Source: an uncultured Bacteroidota bacterium (lineage in GTDB: Bacteria; Bacteroidota; Bacteroidia; Chitinophagales; Chitinophagaceae). From it: a DNA stretch of 64,000 nt. The position numbers and the translations under genes are program-made. Positions 1-10,521 of this stretch are shown piece by piece. The stretch is taken from NCBI GenBank assembly GCA_903837525.1, contig CAILUU010000005.1, forward strand, positions 27,648 to 91,647. Reading direction: 5' to 3'. Position 1 is the stretch's first letter. Every line of letters begins with the position of its first letter. Below the pieces are notes generated by a model that saw only the letters and a program-made list of their open reading frames with translations, had not been told where the DNA came from and searched no databases.

Positions 1-135
1 TACGATAAATGGTATTTAAAAGGATTAAATAACAGAGAAAATTTATCTGCTTTTTTAAATAAAATTCCCTGCAAAAGTGTTGATTGTATACTTAATAGTA
101 AAAATATACTAGTATGCACTACAACAAACGTTTAG
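1..135 (+). CDS. Possible C-terminal fragment of an upstream CDS running off the window edge
   Basis: Frame 1 is open from base 1 (YDKWYLKGLNNRENLSAFLNKIPCKSVDCILNSKNILVCTTTNV*), overlapping the ATG at 114 by 22 nt; no family recognised. Confidence 0.35.
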   Translation, partial: YDKWYLKGLNNRENLSAFLNKIPCKSVDCILNSKNILVCTTTNV

Positions 136-1136
136 GTATTCTTTTTTGTTTGCTTTTTCCCTTACAACTTTTTGCACAAGATATTACTGGTTTATGGAAA
201 GGAGTACTCTATAATGATACTACCCAAAAAACACTACGCTACGAAATTGCCATTAGCCAAAAAGGAAAAAAATTATATGGTTACAGTTATACCTTTTTTA
301 TTTACGAAGACAAAGTTTATCAAGGCTTAAAAAAAGTAAAAATTAAAAAGGTAGACGATAAAATTATTATTGAAGATGATGGATTAATTGCACATAACTA
401 CCCAATTCCACCAAATAAAAATATACGTCAATTAAATGTACTTACCCTACTTATAGAAGATAGTGTAATGAGAATGATAGGAGCGTTTTCAACGAATAGA
501 ACAAAAGAGTTTCATAGTTTAACAGGTAGTATAGAGGTAAAAAGAAAAAATGATTTTTACAAACAATCGGCCTTAATAGCACATTTAGAAGAATTAGGAT
601 TAGCTAAAAATTTATCCTTTATACAAGAGGAGGAAAAATTAGTTGCTTTATTAACTATACAAAATATAAAAATTGATACCGAAAAAAAAGAGGTTAAAAT
701 AGAAAACGCTACAACAACGAGTAACAACAAACAACAAATAGTCATTACTACGCCTTCCATAAAAAGTACTATTTTACCTGCGGCAGATGTGTTAAATAGA
801 AATATTGAAACCATACAATCGGTTTATTATAAAAGTGATAGTTTAGAAATAACCTTGTATGACAATGGCGAAGTAGATGGCGATACCGTTAGTGTACTTA
901 TAAACGGAACTATTATTATGCCAAAGGTTGGATTAAGTACTAATGCCGTTCGTAAAAAAATAAGTACGGCAAATACAGGAGATAGTATTCAATTAATAAT
1001 GTATGCCGAAACATTAGGAAATCTTCCTCCTAATACAGGTTTGCTAATTGTGTATGATGGTGCAGAGCGTTATGAAATACGTTTTAGTGGAGATCTGCAA
1101 AAAAGTAGTGCGATAGTTTTTAGGAGAAAGCAATAA
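114..1136 (+). CDS. Hypothetical secreted protein
   Basis: 340-aa ORF with signal peptide (LGILFCLLFPLQLFAQ) and a beta-rich C-terminus. Confidence 0.75.
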   Translation: MHYNKRLGILFCLLFPLQLFAQDITGLWKGVLYNDTTQKTLRYEIAISQKGKKLYGYSYTFFIYEDKVYQGLKKVKIKKVDDKIIIEDDGLIAHNYPIPPNKNIRQLNVLTLLIEDSVMRMIGAFSTNRTKEFHSLTGSIEVKRKNDFYKQSALIAHLEELGLAKNLSFIQEEEKLVALLTIQNIKIDTEKKEVKIENATTTSNNKQQIVITTPSIKSTILPAADVLNRNIETIQSVYYKSDSLEITLYDNGEVDGDTVSVLINGTIIMPKVGLSTNAVRKKISTANTGDSIQLIMYAETLGNLPPNTGLLIVYDGAERYEIRFSGDLQKSSAIVFRRKQ

Positions 1137-1281
1137 GAGAGAACGCTGATGCTTATGATGATTAAGATTTGTTATGATTTTTATTTTGTCATTTCGACGA
1201 TAGGAGCAATCTATAGTTTACAAAAGCGTTAAAGTGTAATAAATCATTAGTACTCTAAATTTGCTTTTAGTACTTTTGAAT

Positions 1282-2334
1282 ATGGATGAAATTAAACTTA
1301 CCCAATTCTCTCATGGGGCAGGCTGTGGTTGCAAAATAGCACCACAAATATTAGAACAAATTTTACAGAGTAATAGTAGTTTTCCAAACGATAAAAAGTT
1401 GTTAGTTGGCAATAGCAGCAAAGACGATGCTGCTGTTTACGATTTAGGCAATGGTACCGCATTAATTAGCACTACCGATTTTTTTATGCCCATAGTTGAT
1501 GATGCTACCGACTTTGGAAAAATTGCTAGCGCTAATGCTATTAGCGATGTGTATGCTATGGGCGGTAAGCCATTATTAGCTGTTGCCATTTTAGGTTGGC
1601 CTGTAGAAAAATTACCTGTGGGGCTAGCACAAAAAGTTTTAGAAGGGGCAAGAGAAATTTGTTTACAAGCTGGTATTCCTTTGGCAGGGGGGCATAGTAT
1701 TGATAGTACCGAGCCTATTTTTGGGCTAGCTGTTACTGGCATTGTAAATATAAATAATTTAAAGCAAAATAATACCGCCAAGGAAGGCGACTATCTTTTT
1801 TTAACCAAGCCTATTGGCGTAGGCATTTTGGCTACAGCCCAAAAAAGAGGGTTGTTAAGTGACAAATTATTACAACTATTAACCACACAATTAACTTCGT
1901 TAAATAGTATTGGAGAGCAATTAGGAAAATTAAATAGTGTAACCGCAATAACAGATGTTACCGGCTTTGGCTTGCTTGGGCATTTAATTGAAATGGCTGA
2001 AGGAAGTAATTTAAGTGCAGAAATTTATTATAATAAGCTACCAATACTTGATGGCGCAACAGATTTTTTGAAGCAACGGATTGTACCCGATGCAACCTAC
2101 CGCAACTGGAATAGTTATAGCACAAAAGTAAGTTTTGATAAAGGCGTAAATGTACTAGAAGCCTTTAATTTATTACCCGACCCACAAACTAATGGAGGGT
2201 TATTAATTGCAGTTAACTCAACTAAAATAGAGGAAGTAAAAGAAAGATTTACTCAAAACGGGTTACAAAATTTTATTGAGCCTATTGGTCGTTTTATACG
2301 CAAAGAAGAAAAAGTTATTTTAGTTAGACAATAA
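1282..2334 (+). CDS. selD: Selenide, water dikinase (SelD), Cys form
   Basis: [18 protein letters not shown] active-site motif; start trimmed to ATG 1282, 3 nt after TACTTTTG. Confidence 0.93.
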   Translation: MDEIKLTQFSHGAGCGCKIAPQILEQILQSNSSFPNDKKLLVGNSSKDDAAVYDLGNGTALISTTDFFMPIVDDATDFGKIASANAISDVYAMGGKPLLAVAILGWPVEKLPVGLAQKVLEGAREICLQAGIPLAGGHSIDSTEPIFGLAVTGIVNINNLKQNNTAKEGDYLFLTKPIGVGILATAQKRGLLSDKLLQLLTTQLTSLNSIGEQLGKLNSVTAITDVTGFGLLGHLIEMAEGSNLSAEIYYNKLPILDGATDFLKQRIVPDATYRNWNSYSTKVSFDKGVNVLEAFNLLPDPQTNGGLLIAVNSTKIEEVKERFTQNGLQNFIEPIGRFIRKEEKVILVRQ

Positions 2335-2556
2335 CTTATCAATGTTTTCAGCTAGCTTTCTATCTTTAGCGGTAATAGTATTACCAGCATCATGGGTGCT
2401 TAGCCAAATTTCTACTTTATTGTAAACGTTTGTCCATAAAGGATGGTGGTCTGCTTTTTCAGCTTCTATAGCCACTCTTGTCATAAAAGCAAAAGCTTCG
2501 GGAAAGTTTTTAAATTCAAATTTTTTGTACAAGCTGTTATTTTCTTCTGTCCACAT
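2320..2556 (-). CDS. 4a-hydroxytetrahydrobiopterin dehydratase (PCD/DCoH family)
   Basis: 78 aa with [34 protein letters not shown]. Confidence 0.88.
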   Translation of the reverse strand: MWTEENNSLYKKFEFKNFPEAFAFMTRVAIEAEKADHHPLWTNVYNKVEIWLSTHDAGNTITAKDRKLAENIDKLLSN

Positions 2557-2616
2557 AATAAAATATTTATAGTGTAATTTTCTCCATCATAAGTTCCCCT
2601 GTAGAGGGCGGAGGGT

Positions 2617-3051
2617 TTAAAGTATTAGGTGTTGCTTGTTTTTAATTTTTTCACTCGTTAGTTCATTTATCAATTGTACGCCAGCTAAAGATTTTATTGC
2701 TTGTATTAGTATTTTTAAATCTTCTGCCTGCACAACATCTCCTTTAATCAACCATAAAAAATCTAGGTGCTTAAACTCTGGCAATAAATATTCACCATCA
2801 AATTGGTTGTTGTATAAATAGTGGGTTAAAGAGGTTGATGGGACTTGATACTCATAAATAGAAAAAAAATATTTTCGTTGCTTTTTTTTAAGTTGAATTT
2901 CAATATCGTTATTTACTCTAAAGTTAAAGCCTAGTAATTGATTTAGTTGCCAACTAAATTGATAATCTTTAATAGGCGCTACAATACCCAGAAGTATGGC
3001 ATCTTCAAAAAACTCTTGAGCTAATGTTTCGTTATCAATTTTAAGTTTCAT
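2617..3051 (-). CDS. IPExxxVDY family protein
   Basis: 144 aa; pattern FQWQLN-like ... FKHLDFLWLIKGD typical of this small Bacteroidota family. Confidence 0.65.
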   Translation of the reverse strand: MKLKIDNETLAQEFFEDAILLGIVAPIKDYQFSWQLNQLLGFNFRVNNDIEIQLKKKQRKYFFSIYEYQVPSTSLTHYLYNNQFDGEYLLPEFKHLDFLWLIKGDVVQAEDLKILIQAIKSLAGVQLINELTSEKIKNKQHLIL

Positions 3052-3107
3052 ACCCCTAGCCCCTAAAGGGGAATTATAATAAAATTAAGTGCACAATTTA
3101 TATCTTA

Positions 3108-4745
3108 TTAAAAAACAATATCAAACCACAACTCTTTATCCCCTCTTTTTACTTTTACTTTACTTGCTTCGCCTTTTTTAAACTTACCCAACGCACCCAT
3201 ATAGCCTTGTACATCTGTAAATTTAATATCGCCTAATTGCTCTACCACATCGCCTGTTTGTATGCCAACTTTTTGTGCAATTTTTCCATCGCTAACACCA
3301 TCTACTCTTACGCCACTTCCACTAAAGGTATAATCGGGCATTATGCCAAGTGTTACTTTAAAACTACTTTTTGCACTTGTTGCTGCTTCTCTAGTTTTTG
3401 TAAAAGTTAGTTTTTCTTTTTTATTTGTGGCTACTACAATATCATAAATGTAGTTTATAACTTTTAATTGGCCTGTGTAATTTATTTTATCTGCATCATC
3501 GCTTGGTTTATGATAATCGCTATGCACGCCAGTAAACAAAAATAATACAGGAATATCTTTTCTATAAAAACTAGTATGATCGCTTGGCCCAGTACCACTA
3601 CTATCAAACTTTATGGCAAAATAGTTATCTTTTGCATTAAGCATTTCACCCCAGGTTGGGGATGTGCCGTAGCCGCCAATATTTAATCCACGGGTACTAT
3701 CGTTTAGCCTACCTACCATATCTAAATTAATCATATAATTTGCGGTAGATAAATTTATGGTTGAATGTTCGGTAAAATATTTACTTCCATACAAACCCAG
3801 CTCCTCGCCGCTAAAGGCTATAAATAAATAATTGTATTTTTTTAGGTTTGCAGCTTTTATTAATTTACTCACTTCTATCATTGCTGAAGTACCACTAGCA
3901 TTATCATCTGCTCCATTATGTATAGCCGGCGTAGTGCCGGTAAATAATGAGTTATGATCTTCTCCAAAACCAAGATGATCGTAATGTGCTCCAATAATTA
4001 TGGTGTTAACTGCTCCGTTATCAATATACCCAATTACATTATGGCCGGTTCTAACTTTATTTCCAATGTCTATTTTAATTTTTATATCGTGTGTTATCGT
4101 TTCATCTTTAAAAAATTTATTGGCTATATTTTTTTGCACATAAACCACAGGTATGGTTGTAGTTTCTGTTTTTGCTTTAGCTTCAAATTTAAAATCGTCG
4201 TTAATGGTGCTAGTGTTGTAAACAATTAATCCGGTTGCGCCTTTTTCGGTTGCGCTACTTACTTTTGTTTTTAGGGCATCTTGTATATCAAAATGCGGAT
4301 TGTTTTTATTTTCCTCTAACACCTCATTTAAATTCCAAAAATGTAGGGTTCCTCTTTCTGGTAATGCAATGGCTGTAGCGGCTTCTACACTTTTATTTGG
4401 CGAAAACACAAATGGGAAATAGTCTTTATCCAATTGTAAATCGTTACCATCAATAATTAAATGCGTTGGTTTATTTACTTCTTTTCCTTCGTTTACTTCA
4501 AAAGCTTGTAAATAGGTGTTATTTTCTCCTTTAGCGGTTAACCCAGCTTTAGTAAATTCGCTGCTAATATATTCATACGCTAATTTTTCGCCATTGGTTC
4601 CTGTACGTCGCCCTTCTAACTTATCATCCGCTAAAAAGCTAATATGTTTTTGTAGATTAGTAAACACAACTTTATCTTTCTTTTTTAATTTTTGTGCTAC
4701 TGTAGTTTGTGCTAACAATACTAATAAAATGGTAATTCGTATCAT
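3108..4745 (-). CDS. M28 family metallopeptidase with PA insert and C-terminal PDZ domain
   Basis: IIGAHYDHLG...NGADDNASGTSAMIEV...SGEELGLYGS; PDZ-like QKVGIQTGDVVEQLGD. Confidence 0.92.
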   Translation of the reverse strand: MIRITILLVLLAQTTVAQKLKKKDKVVFTNLQKHISFLADDKLEGRRTGTNGEKLAYEYISSEFTKAGLTAKGENNTYLQAFEVNEGKEVNKPTHLIIDGNDLQLDKDYFPFVFSPNKSVEAATAIALPERGTLHFWNLNEVLEENKNNPHFDIQDALKTKVSSATEKGATGLIVYNTSTINDDFKFEAKAKTETTTIPVVYVQKNIANKFFKDETITHDIKIKIDIGNKVRTGHNVIGYIDNGAVNTIIIGAHYDHLGFGEDHNSLFTGTTPAIHNGADDNASGTSAMIEVSKLIKAANLKKYNYLFIAFSGEELGLYGSKYFTEHSTINLSTANYMINLDMVGRLNDSTRGLNIGGYGTSPTWGEMLNAKDNYFAIKFDSSGTGPSDHTSFYRKDIPVLFLFTGVHSDYHKPSDDADKINYTGQLKVINYIYDIVVATNKKEKLTFTKTREAATSAKSSFKVTLGIMPDYTFSGSGVRVDGVSDGKIAQKVGIQTGDVVEQLGDIKFTDVQGYMGALGKFKKGEASKVKVKRGDKELWFDIVF

Positions 4746-4887
4746 ATGTATAAAATAAATTTAAAGTACAAAGTTACCAATGCTTAGGGCTACTAATGCC
4801 AAATTAATGTAAAATTTGTTTCGCAATGTATAACCCTAGTTTCTTAATTCGTAAAAAACAATCACAAACAAGCATTATTTTTGAGTA

Positions 4888-7002
4888 TTGGCAAAACAGT
4901 TAAATATAGCATTGGTTGGTAACCCTAATAGTGGTAAAAGTTCATTATTTAATGAGTTAACGGGTTTAAATCAAAAAGTTGGAAATTTTCCTGGAGTAAC
5001 AGTGGATAAAAAAACAGGGGTTTGCAAAATTAATCAAGACCTTACTGTAAATTTTATTGATTTGCCGGGCACCTACAGCCTATACCCTAAACGTAGCGAT
5101 GAGTGGGTGGCGTATAAGGTTTTATTAAATCAAGACAAAGATGTAAAACCCTATATGGTTTTACTAGTTGCCGATGCCAGTAATTTAAAACGTAACCTTT
5201 TATTTTGCTCTCAAATTATAGATTTAAAAATACCCGTTGTTGTTGCCTTAACTATGATGGATTTAGCAAAACAAAAGGGCACACAAATAGATATTGCTGG
5301 GCTTGAAAGAGAGTTGGGTGTTTCAATTGTGCCGGTAAATCCTCGTAAAAATAAAGGCATACCACAACTTAAAAAGGCTATTGAAATAGCCCATCAAAAT
5401 TTACATATTGCTCCCTATAAAGATTTTATTAATAGCCAAACATTGGCTGGTGAGTCTATTGCAGCTATACAAAACTATTTACCCAATTTAAGTAAATACA
5501 CAGCTATTCATTACTTAATAAATCACGAAAATTTTTTATTAGATAAAAATACACAGGATGCTATTGAGCAAATTGAAATTGATACAAAATTTAATCCGAC
5601 AAAAACACAGGCAGAAGAAATAATGCAACGGTATAGTCGCATTAAACATATAATGCAACAAACTGTTGTGGAAAGCGATCCTTTACAAAAAGCATTACTT
5701 ACCGAAAAATTAGATACTATTTTACTCCATCGTACCTGGGGATATTTAATTTTAGTAGCAGTGCTTTTTATTTTATTTCAAAGTGTATTTTTTTTAGCAC
5801 AATTTCCAATGGATTGGATTGATGGTGGTTTTAGTAAAATGAGCCTTTGGCTTACAACTGTTTTGCCAGCCGGATGGTTTATCGATTTATTTATTAATGG
5901 AATTTTAGCAGGGTTAAGTGGCATACTTGTTTTTGTGCCACAAATAATGATTTTATTTGGCCTAATAACCATTTTAGAAGATACTGGCTACATGGCAAGA
6001 ATAAGTTTTTTAAGCGATAAACTTATGCGTAAAGTTGGGCTTAATGGTAAAAGTGTTATGCCTATGATAAGTGGTTATGCTTGTGCAGTACCAGCTATTA
6101 TGAGTGCAAGAAATATTGAAAATAAAAAAGAACGACTGCTTACTATTTTAATAACTCCATTAATGAGTTGTAGTGCCAGACTACCCGTTTACACAATTTT
6201 AATTGCGTTAGTTATTCCATCAAAATTTTATTTGGGGTTTATAAGTTTACAAGGCATGGTAATGATGTTGTTGTATTTATTTAGCACTTTTATTGCCCTG
6301 CTTGTTTCTTATATTTTAAAGTGGTTTATTAAAAGTACCGAACGTAGTTATTTTATTTTGGAATTACCTATGTACCGTAATCCTCGTTGGAAAAATGCTT
6401 TACAAACAATGCTTGAAAAAGCAAAGATATTTGTGTTTGATGCTGGTAAAGTAATCATGATAATAAGCATACTACTTTGGGGATTAAGTACCTATGGCCC
6501 AAAAAATAAAATGGCTGCTGTAACAACAACATACGATGCATTAGTTAGCCAAAACCCTACCCAAGCCGCTGTGTTTAATAAACAACGTAATACTGCTTTG
6601 TTAGAAAATTCATACGCAGGAATTTTAGGTAAAACCATTGAGCCTGCAATAAAACCATTAGGGTACGATTGGAAGATTGGTATTGCCCTTGTAACCTCAT
6701 TTGCAGCCAGAGAAGTTTTTGTAGGCACAATGGCAACTTTATACAGCGTTGGCGAAGAGGCTAATGATAATACCTTAAAACAAAAAATGGCTGCAGCTAT
6801 AAAAAGCGATGGCAGTAAAGTATACAGCCTTGCCACAGGTTTATCGTTAATGATATTTTATATGCTTGCCATGCAATGTATGAGCACACTTGCCATTGTA
6901 AAACGAGAAACTAAAACTTGGAAATGGCCTATTTTTCAATTGGTATATATGACCGGGTTGGCGTATTTATTGAGTTGGATGGTGTATACTATTTTTAAAT
7001 AA
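4888..7002 (+). CDS. feoB: Ferrous iron transport protein B
   Basis: GNPNSGKSSLFNELTG G1 motif, Gate domains; TTG start at 4888, 4 nt after TATTTTTG. Confidence 0.95.
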   Translation: MAKQLNIALVGNPNSGKSSLFNELTGLNQKVGNFPGVTVDKKTGVCKINQDLTVNFIDLPGTYSLYPKRSDEWVAYKVLLNQDKDVKPYMVLLVADASNLKRNLLFCSQIIDLKIPVVVALTMMDLAKQKGTQIDIAGLERELGVSIVPVNPRKNKGIPQLKKAIEIAHQNLHIAPYKDFINSQTLAGESIAAIQNYLPNLSKYTAIHYLINHENFLLDKNTQDAIEQIEIDTKFNPTKTQAEEIMQRYSRIKHIMQQTVVESDPLQKALLTEKLDTILLHRTWGYLILVAVLFILFQSVFFLAQFPMDWIDGGFSKMSLWLTTVLPAGWFIDLFINGILAGLSGILVFVPQIMILFGLITILEDTGYMARISFLSDKLMRKVGLNGKSVMPMISGYACAVPAIMSARNIENKKERLLTILITPLMSCSARLPVYTILIALVIPSKFYLGFISLQGMVMMLLYLFSTFIALLVSYILKWFIKSTERSYFILELPMYRNPRWKNALQTMLEKAKIFVFDAGKVIMIISILLWGLSTYGPKNKMAAVTTTYDALVSQNPTQAAVFNKQRNTALLENSYAGILGKTIEPAIKPLGYDWKIGIALVTSFAAREVFVGTMATLYSVGEEANDNTLKQKMAAAIKSDGSKVYSLATGLSLMIFYMLAMQCMSTLAIVKRETKTWKWPIFQLVYMTGLAYLLSWMVYTIFK

Positions 7003-7004
7003 TT

Positions 7005-7030
7005 AACCGCTAAGGCACAAAGACGCTAAG
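7005..7030. repeat. Dispersed micro-repeat AACCGCTAAGGCACAAAGACGCTAAG
   Basis: Shares ACCGCTAAGGCACAA with 62038-62055; both directly 3' of a stop codon. Confidence 0.6.
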
Positions 7031-7050
7031 TTGAAGTTGAAACCAACATA

Positions 7051-7076
7051 GTGCTGCCTTTTTGGGCGGCACTTTT
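7051..7076 (+). terminator. Probable Rho-independent terminator after feoB
   Basis: GTGCTGCC-TTTTTG-GGCGGCAC hairpin (one G-U pair) then TTTT. Confidence 0.65.
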
Positions 7077-7169
7077 ATAAGCGTTACTACCCATACAATA
7101 CCACAAACGCCCATAAAACATTAATCCCTTAAATTTGTATTCGCAAAAACTTATCATCAAATTAATAAA

Positions 7170-8255
7170 ATGCAAAATACACCCTTTACACACAAACACA
7201 TTGCGCTTGGTGCAAAAATGGCCGAATTTGCTGGTTACAACATGCCAATTTCCTACACAGGCATTAACGATGAGCATGCTGCTGTGCGTAACAATGCAGG
7301 CGTATTTGATGTAAGCCATATGGGAGAGTTTATTTTAAAGGGCGAAAACGCTTTAGACTTAATACAACGAGTAACAAGTAATGATGCAGCTAAATTAAAA
7401 AATGGTGACGCACAGTATAGTTGCTTACCCAATAAAGATGGTGGTATTGTAGATGATTTATTGGTGTATTGCATACAAGAAAACAACACCTATATGCTAG
7501 TAGTAAATGCTAGCAATATAGAAAAAGATTGGAATTGGATTAGCAGCTTTAATGATAAAGGTGTAGAGATGCACAACATTAGTGATAAAACTTGTTTGCT
7601 TGCCATACAAGGTCCAAATGCAACAAAAATTTTGCAAAGCCTTACCAAAATGGATATAATGAATTTAAAATACTATACGTTTACTAAAGGCAAATTTGCT
7701 GGTGTAGAAAATGTTTTAGTAAGTGCAACAGGTTACACCGGAAGCGGTGGTGTAGAAATTTATTTTGAACACGAAAACGATAATGCTAATAAAATTTGGG
7801 ATGCTATTTTTGAAGCTGGTAAAGCAAGTGGCTTAAAAGCAATTGGCTTAGGTGCAAGAGATACCCTTAGATTAGAAATGGGTTTTTGCCTTTATGGAAA
7901 TGATATAAATGACACTACAAGCCCTTTAGAAGCTGGATTAGGTTGGATAACTAAATTTACCAAAGCCTTTACCAACAGTTCCTATTTTGAAAAACAAAAA
8001 GCAGAAGGTGTTACTAAAAAATTAGTAGGTTTTGAAATGATTGAAAAAGGTATCGCAAGGCATGATTATGAAATTAAAGATGCAAGTGGAAATGCCATTG
8101 GAGTTGTAACCTCTGGTACGCAAGCCCCTAGCTTAAATAAAGCAATTGGTATGGGCTATGTAACCAAAGCTACTGCAGCTATTGATACCGAAATTTTTAT
8201 AGCCGTAAGAGATAGATTATTAAAAGCTAAAGTAGTAAAAGTACCTTTTGTATAA
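7170..8255 (+). CDS. gcvT: Aminomethyltransferase, glycine cleavage T protein
   Basis: [58 protein letters not shown]. Confidence 0.95.
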   Translation: MQNTPFTHKHIALGAKMAEFAGYNMPISYTGINDEHAAVRNNAGVFDVSHMGEFILKGENALDLIQRVTSNDAAKLKNGDAQYSCLPNKDGGIVDDLLVYCIQENNTYMLVVNASNIEKDWNWISSFNDKGVEMHNISDKTCLLAIQGPNATKILQSLTKMDIMNLKYYTFTKGKFAGVENVLVSATGYTGSGGVEIYFEHENDNANKIWDAIFEAGKASGLKAIGLGARDTLRLEMGFCLYGNDINDTTSPLEAGLGWITKFTKAFTNSSYFEKQKAEGVTKKLVGFEMIEKGIARHDYEIKDASGNAIGVVTSGTQAPSLNKAIGMGYVTKATAAIDTEIFIAVRDRLLKAKVVKVPFV

Positions 8256-8728
8256 TGTGTACCATTCACCTAACTACATTTATTGCTGCACCTATTGAAC
8301 GTGTTTTTGATTTAAGCAGAAGTATAAGCCTACATAAAATATCTTCAGCTCATACCAATAAAGAGGCTATTGGTGGTATTACATCTGGCTTAATAAATAA
8401 AAACGAAACCGTTACGTGGAGGGCAAAACATCTTTTTAAAATAAGATATTTTACCACCCGCATTTCGGAGATGCAAACGCCAAATTTTTTTATTGATGAA
8501 ATGCAAAAAGGCGATTTTAAAAGCCTAAAGCATGAGCATCATTTTAAAAAAATAGATAACGGCACAATAATGATTGACATCCTTAATTTTGAAAGTCCTT
8601 ATGGTATAATTGGAAAATGGTTTAATAAAATATACCTAAAAAATTTATTGCAAAAACTTATTGTTCAACGCAATATTGTTATAAAAGATTATGCCGAAAC
8701 GGGCAAGTGGAAGGCCCTATTGAATTAA
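8255..8728 (+). CDS. SRPBCC family (ligand-binding SRPBCC) protein
   Basis: 157 aa, START-like fold pattern; ATG overlaps gcvT stop (TAATG). Confidence 0.8.
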   Translation: MCTIHLTTFIAAPIERVFDLSRSISLHKISSAHTNKEAIGGITSGLINKNETVTWRAKHLFKIRYFTTRISEMQTPNFFIDEMQKGDFKSLKHEHHFKKIDNGTIMIDILNFESPYGIIGKWFNKIYLKNLLQKLIVQRNIVIKDYAETGKWKALLN

Positions 8729-8802
8729 TACACAAATTCCCTCTCCTTTGTAGAACACTCCGATGCTTCCGTAGGAGAGGGATTGGGGTGAAGTTTCTGT
8801 CC

Positions 8803-8810
8803 TATCTTTG
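8803..8810 (+). promoter_or_regulatory. Bacteroidota -7 box TATCTTTG
   Basis: 4 nt before ATG 8815; a TTGG lies about 18 nt upstream. Confidence 0.5.
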
Positions 8811-8814
8811 CCCC

Positions 8815-10497
8815 ATGAGCAAAGTGCTACTTACTACACTTAATGCAAAATATATTCACCTTAATTTAGCAATTCGTATTTTATACGATTTAAATGCAGC
8901 GGAAGGCAATTTGTTTTGGAAAGAGTTTACTATTAAAGAGACCTCCCATACAATTGCTGAATATTGTAGCCAATATGATGTGGTTTGCTTTAGCTGTTAC
9001 ATTTGGAATATTACACCAACTATACTTGCTGCAGAAAAAATAAAAACATTAAATCCTAATTGCAAAATTTTATTAGGCGGCCCAGAGGTTAGTTACGATT
9101 GGCACGATAAGATTGCGTTGGATTGTGTAGATTATATTATTACTGGCGAAGGGGAAATTCCGTTTGCTAGCTTCCTAAAAAATTACCCTAATGTAAGCCT
9201 TGTTCCTAATTTAGTACGTAAACAAAACGAAGAAATACTATATCAACAACAACCCGTTGATTTCGATGTAAAAAATCTAGGCAACCGTAACCCTTATCAG
9301 TACGATGATACAGCAGAATTAAATAATAAAGTTTGTTATATAGAAACTAGTCGTGGCTGTCCTTACAAATGTGAGTTTTGTTTAGCAAGTTTAGATAATA
9401 AAGTTCGTTATCTACCTATTGATACCATAAAAGATAATTTGTTGTACTTAATGCAACATGGTAAGGTTATTAAATTTTTAGATAGAACGTTTAATATTAA
9501 AAAGGATTTTACCATAGATATTTTTCAATTTATTTTAGATAATCATAGGCCCGAAAATGTTTTTCAATTTGAAATTACGGCCGATATTGTACATCCAGAT
9601 ATCATAAAATTTATTGATGAAAAAGTACCCAAGGGGTTATTTCGTTTTGAAATTGGCATACAAACTGTAAATCAAAAAAGTAATTTAGAGGTTGGGCGTA
9701 AGCAAAATTTTGAAAAAACTAGTGGCATCATAAAACAATTAAATCATAAAATAGAAATGCACTTAGATTTAATTGTAGGCCTCCCTTTAGAATATTGGGA
9801 TGATTTAAAATATAGTTTCGAAAGCGTATTTAAACTTTTTCCGCCAGAGTTGCAATTAGGGTTTTTAAAGTTTTTAAAAGGCACACCAGTACGTGATAAG
9901 CATGAGCAGTATGGGTATGAGTTTGATATAAACCCGCCTTACCAGATAATAAAAAGTAATTTTTTAAGTGCTGCCGAATTACACCATGTTACACTTTTAG
10001 AAAATGCACTAGAAATTTATTGGAACAAAAAAAGAGCAAAGCATACCTTAAAATATATTACGGCTACGTACAGCATTTTTGATTTTTTGTTGGGCTTAGG
10101 TAGGCAATTTGATGCAACCTACAAATCGCAACATTATACGTTAAATAATATTTACACAACGCTAACTAAGTATGTTGCTGAACATTTTACTGAGGATATT
10201 ATTTTACAACAATTAATAGCTATTGATTTTTCGCTACAACACAAAGTAAAACCAAGCTCTTTTTTTTATTTAGAGATTGCTAAAGATGAAAAATTTAACA
10301 TTATCACTGCATTAAAACTCAATCATCATAAATACAGATATACAGCTCTTGCAATTGACTTTGATTGGGAGATATTTTTACAAACGCAAGCTATACAACC
10401 CTCAAAAAGCATTTTATTATTTGAGTATACTGGAGCACAGCTTCCTAGATTAATTGTAACAGCTTGCGAAACAACAGTAGAAGATGTAAGTGTATAA
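8815..10497 (+). CDS. B12-binding domain radical SAM protein (DUF4080-type)
   Basis: ETSRGCPYKCEFCLAS radical SAM motif with N-terminal B12-binding-like domain (LGGPEVSYD); start trimmed from the 8707 ORF start. Confidence 0.92.
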   Translation: MSKVLLTTLNAKYIHLNLAIRILYDLNAAEGNLFWKEFTIKETSHTIAEYCSQYDVVCFSCYIWNITPTILAAEKIKTLNPNCKILLGGPEVSYDWHDKIALDCVDYIITGEGEIPFASFLKNYPNVSLVPNLVRKQNEEILYQQQPVDFDVKNLGNRNPYQYDDTAELNNKVCYIETSRGCPYKCEFCLASLDNKVRYLPIDTIKDNLLYLMQHGKVIKFLDRTFNIKKDFTIDIFQFILDNHRPENVFQFEITADIVHPDIIKFIDEKVPKGLFRFEIGIQTVNQKSNLEVGRKQNFEKTSGIIKQLNHKIEMHLDLIVGLPLEYWDDLKYSFESVFKLFPPELQLGFLKFLKGTPVRDKHEQYGYEFDINPPYQIIKSNFLSAAELHHVTLLENALEIYWNKKRAKHTLKYITATYSIFDFLLGLGRQFDATYKSQHYTLNNIYTTLTKYVAEHFTEDIILQQLIAIDFSLQHKVKPSSFFYLEIAKDEKFNIITALKLNHHKYRYTALAIDFDWEIFLQTQAIQPSKSILLFEYTGAQLPRLIVTACETTVEDVSV

Positions 10498-10521
10498 ATA
10501 TTATTGTTTTATTTTTGTTCA

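Noticed and set aside
1282-1330. SelD as a possible selenoprotein with a UGA codon
   Set aside because: The active-site codon reads TGT/TGC (GCGCK), so it is the Cys form; no in-frame TGA
7026-7319. 97-aa minus-strand ORF upstream of and overlapping gcvT
   Set aside because: Overlaps gcvT start antisense; Cys/His-rich shadow translation, no family
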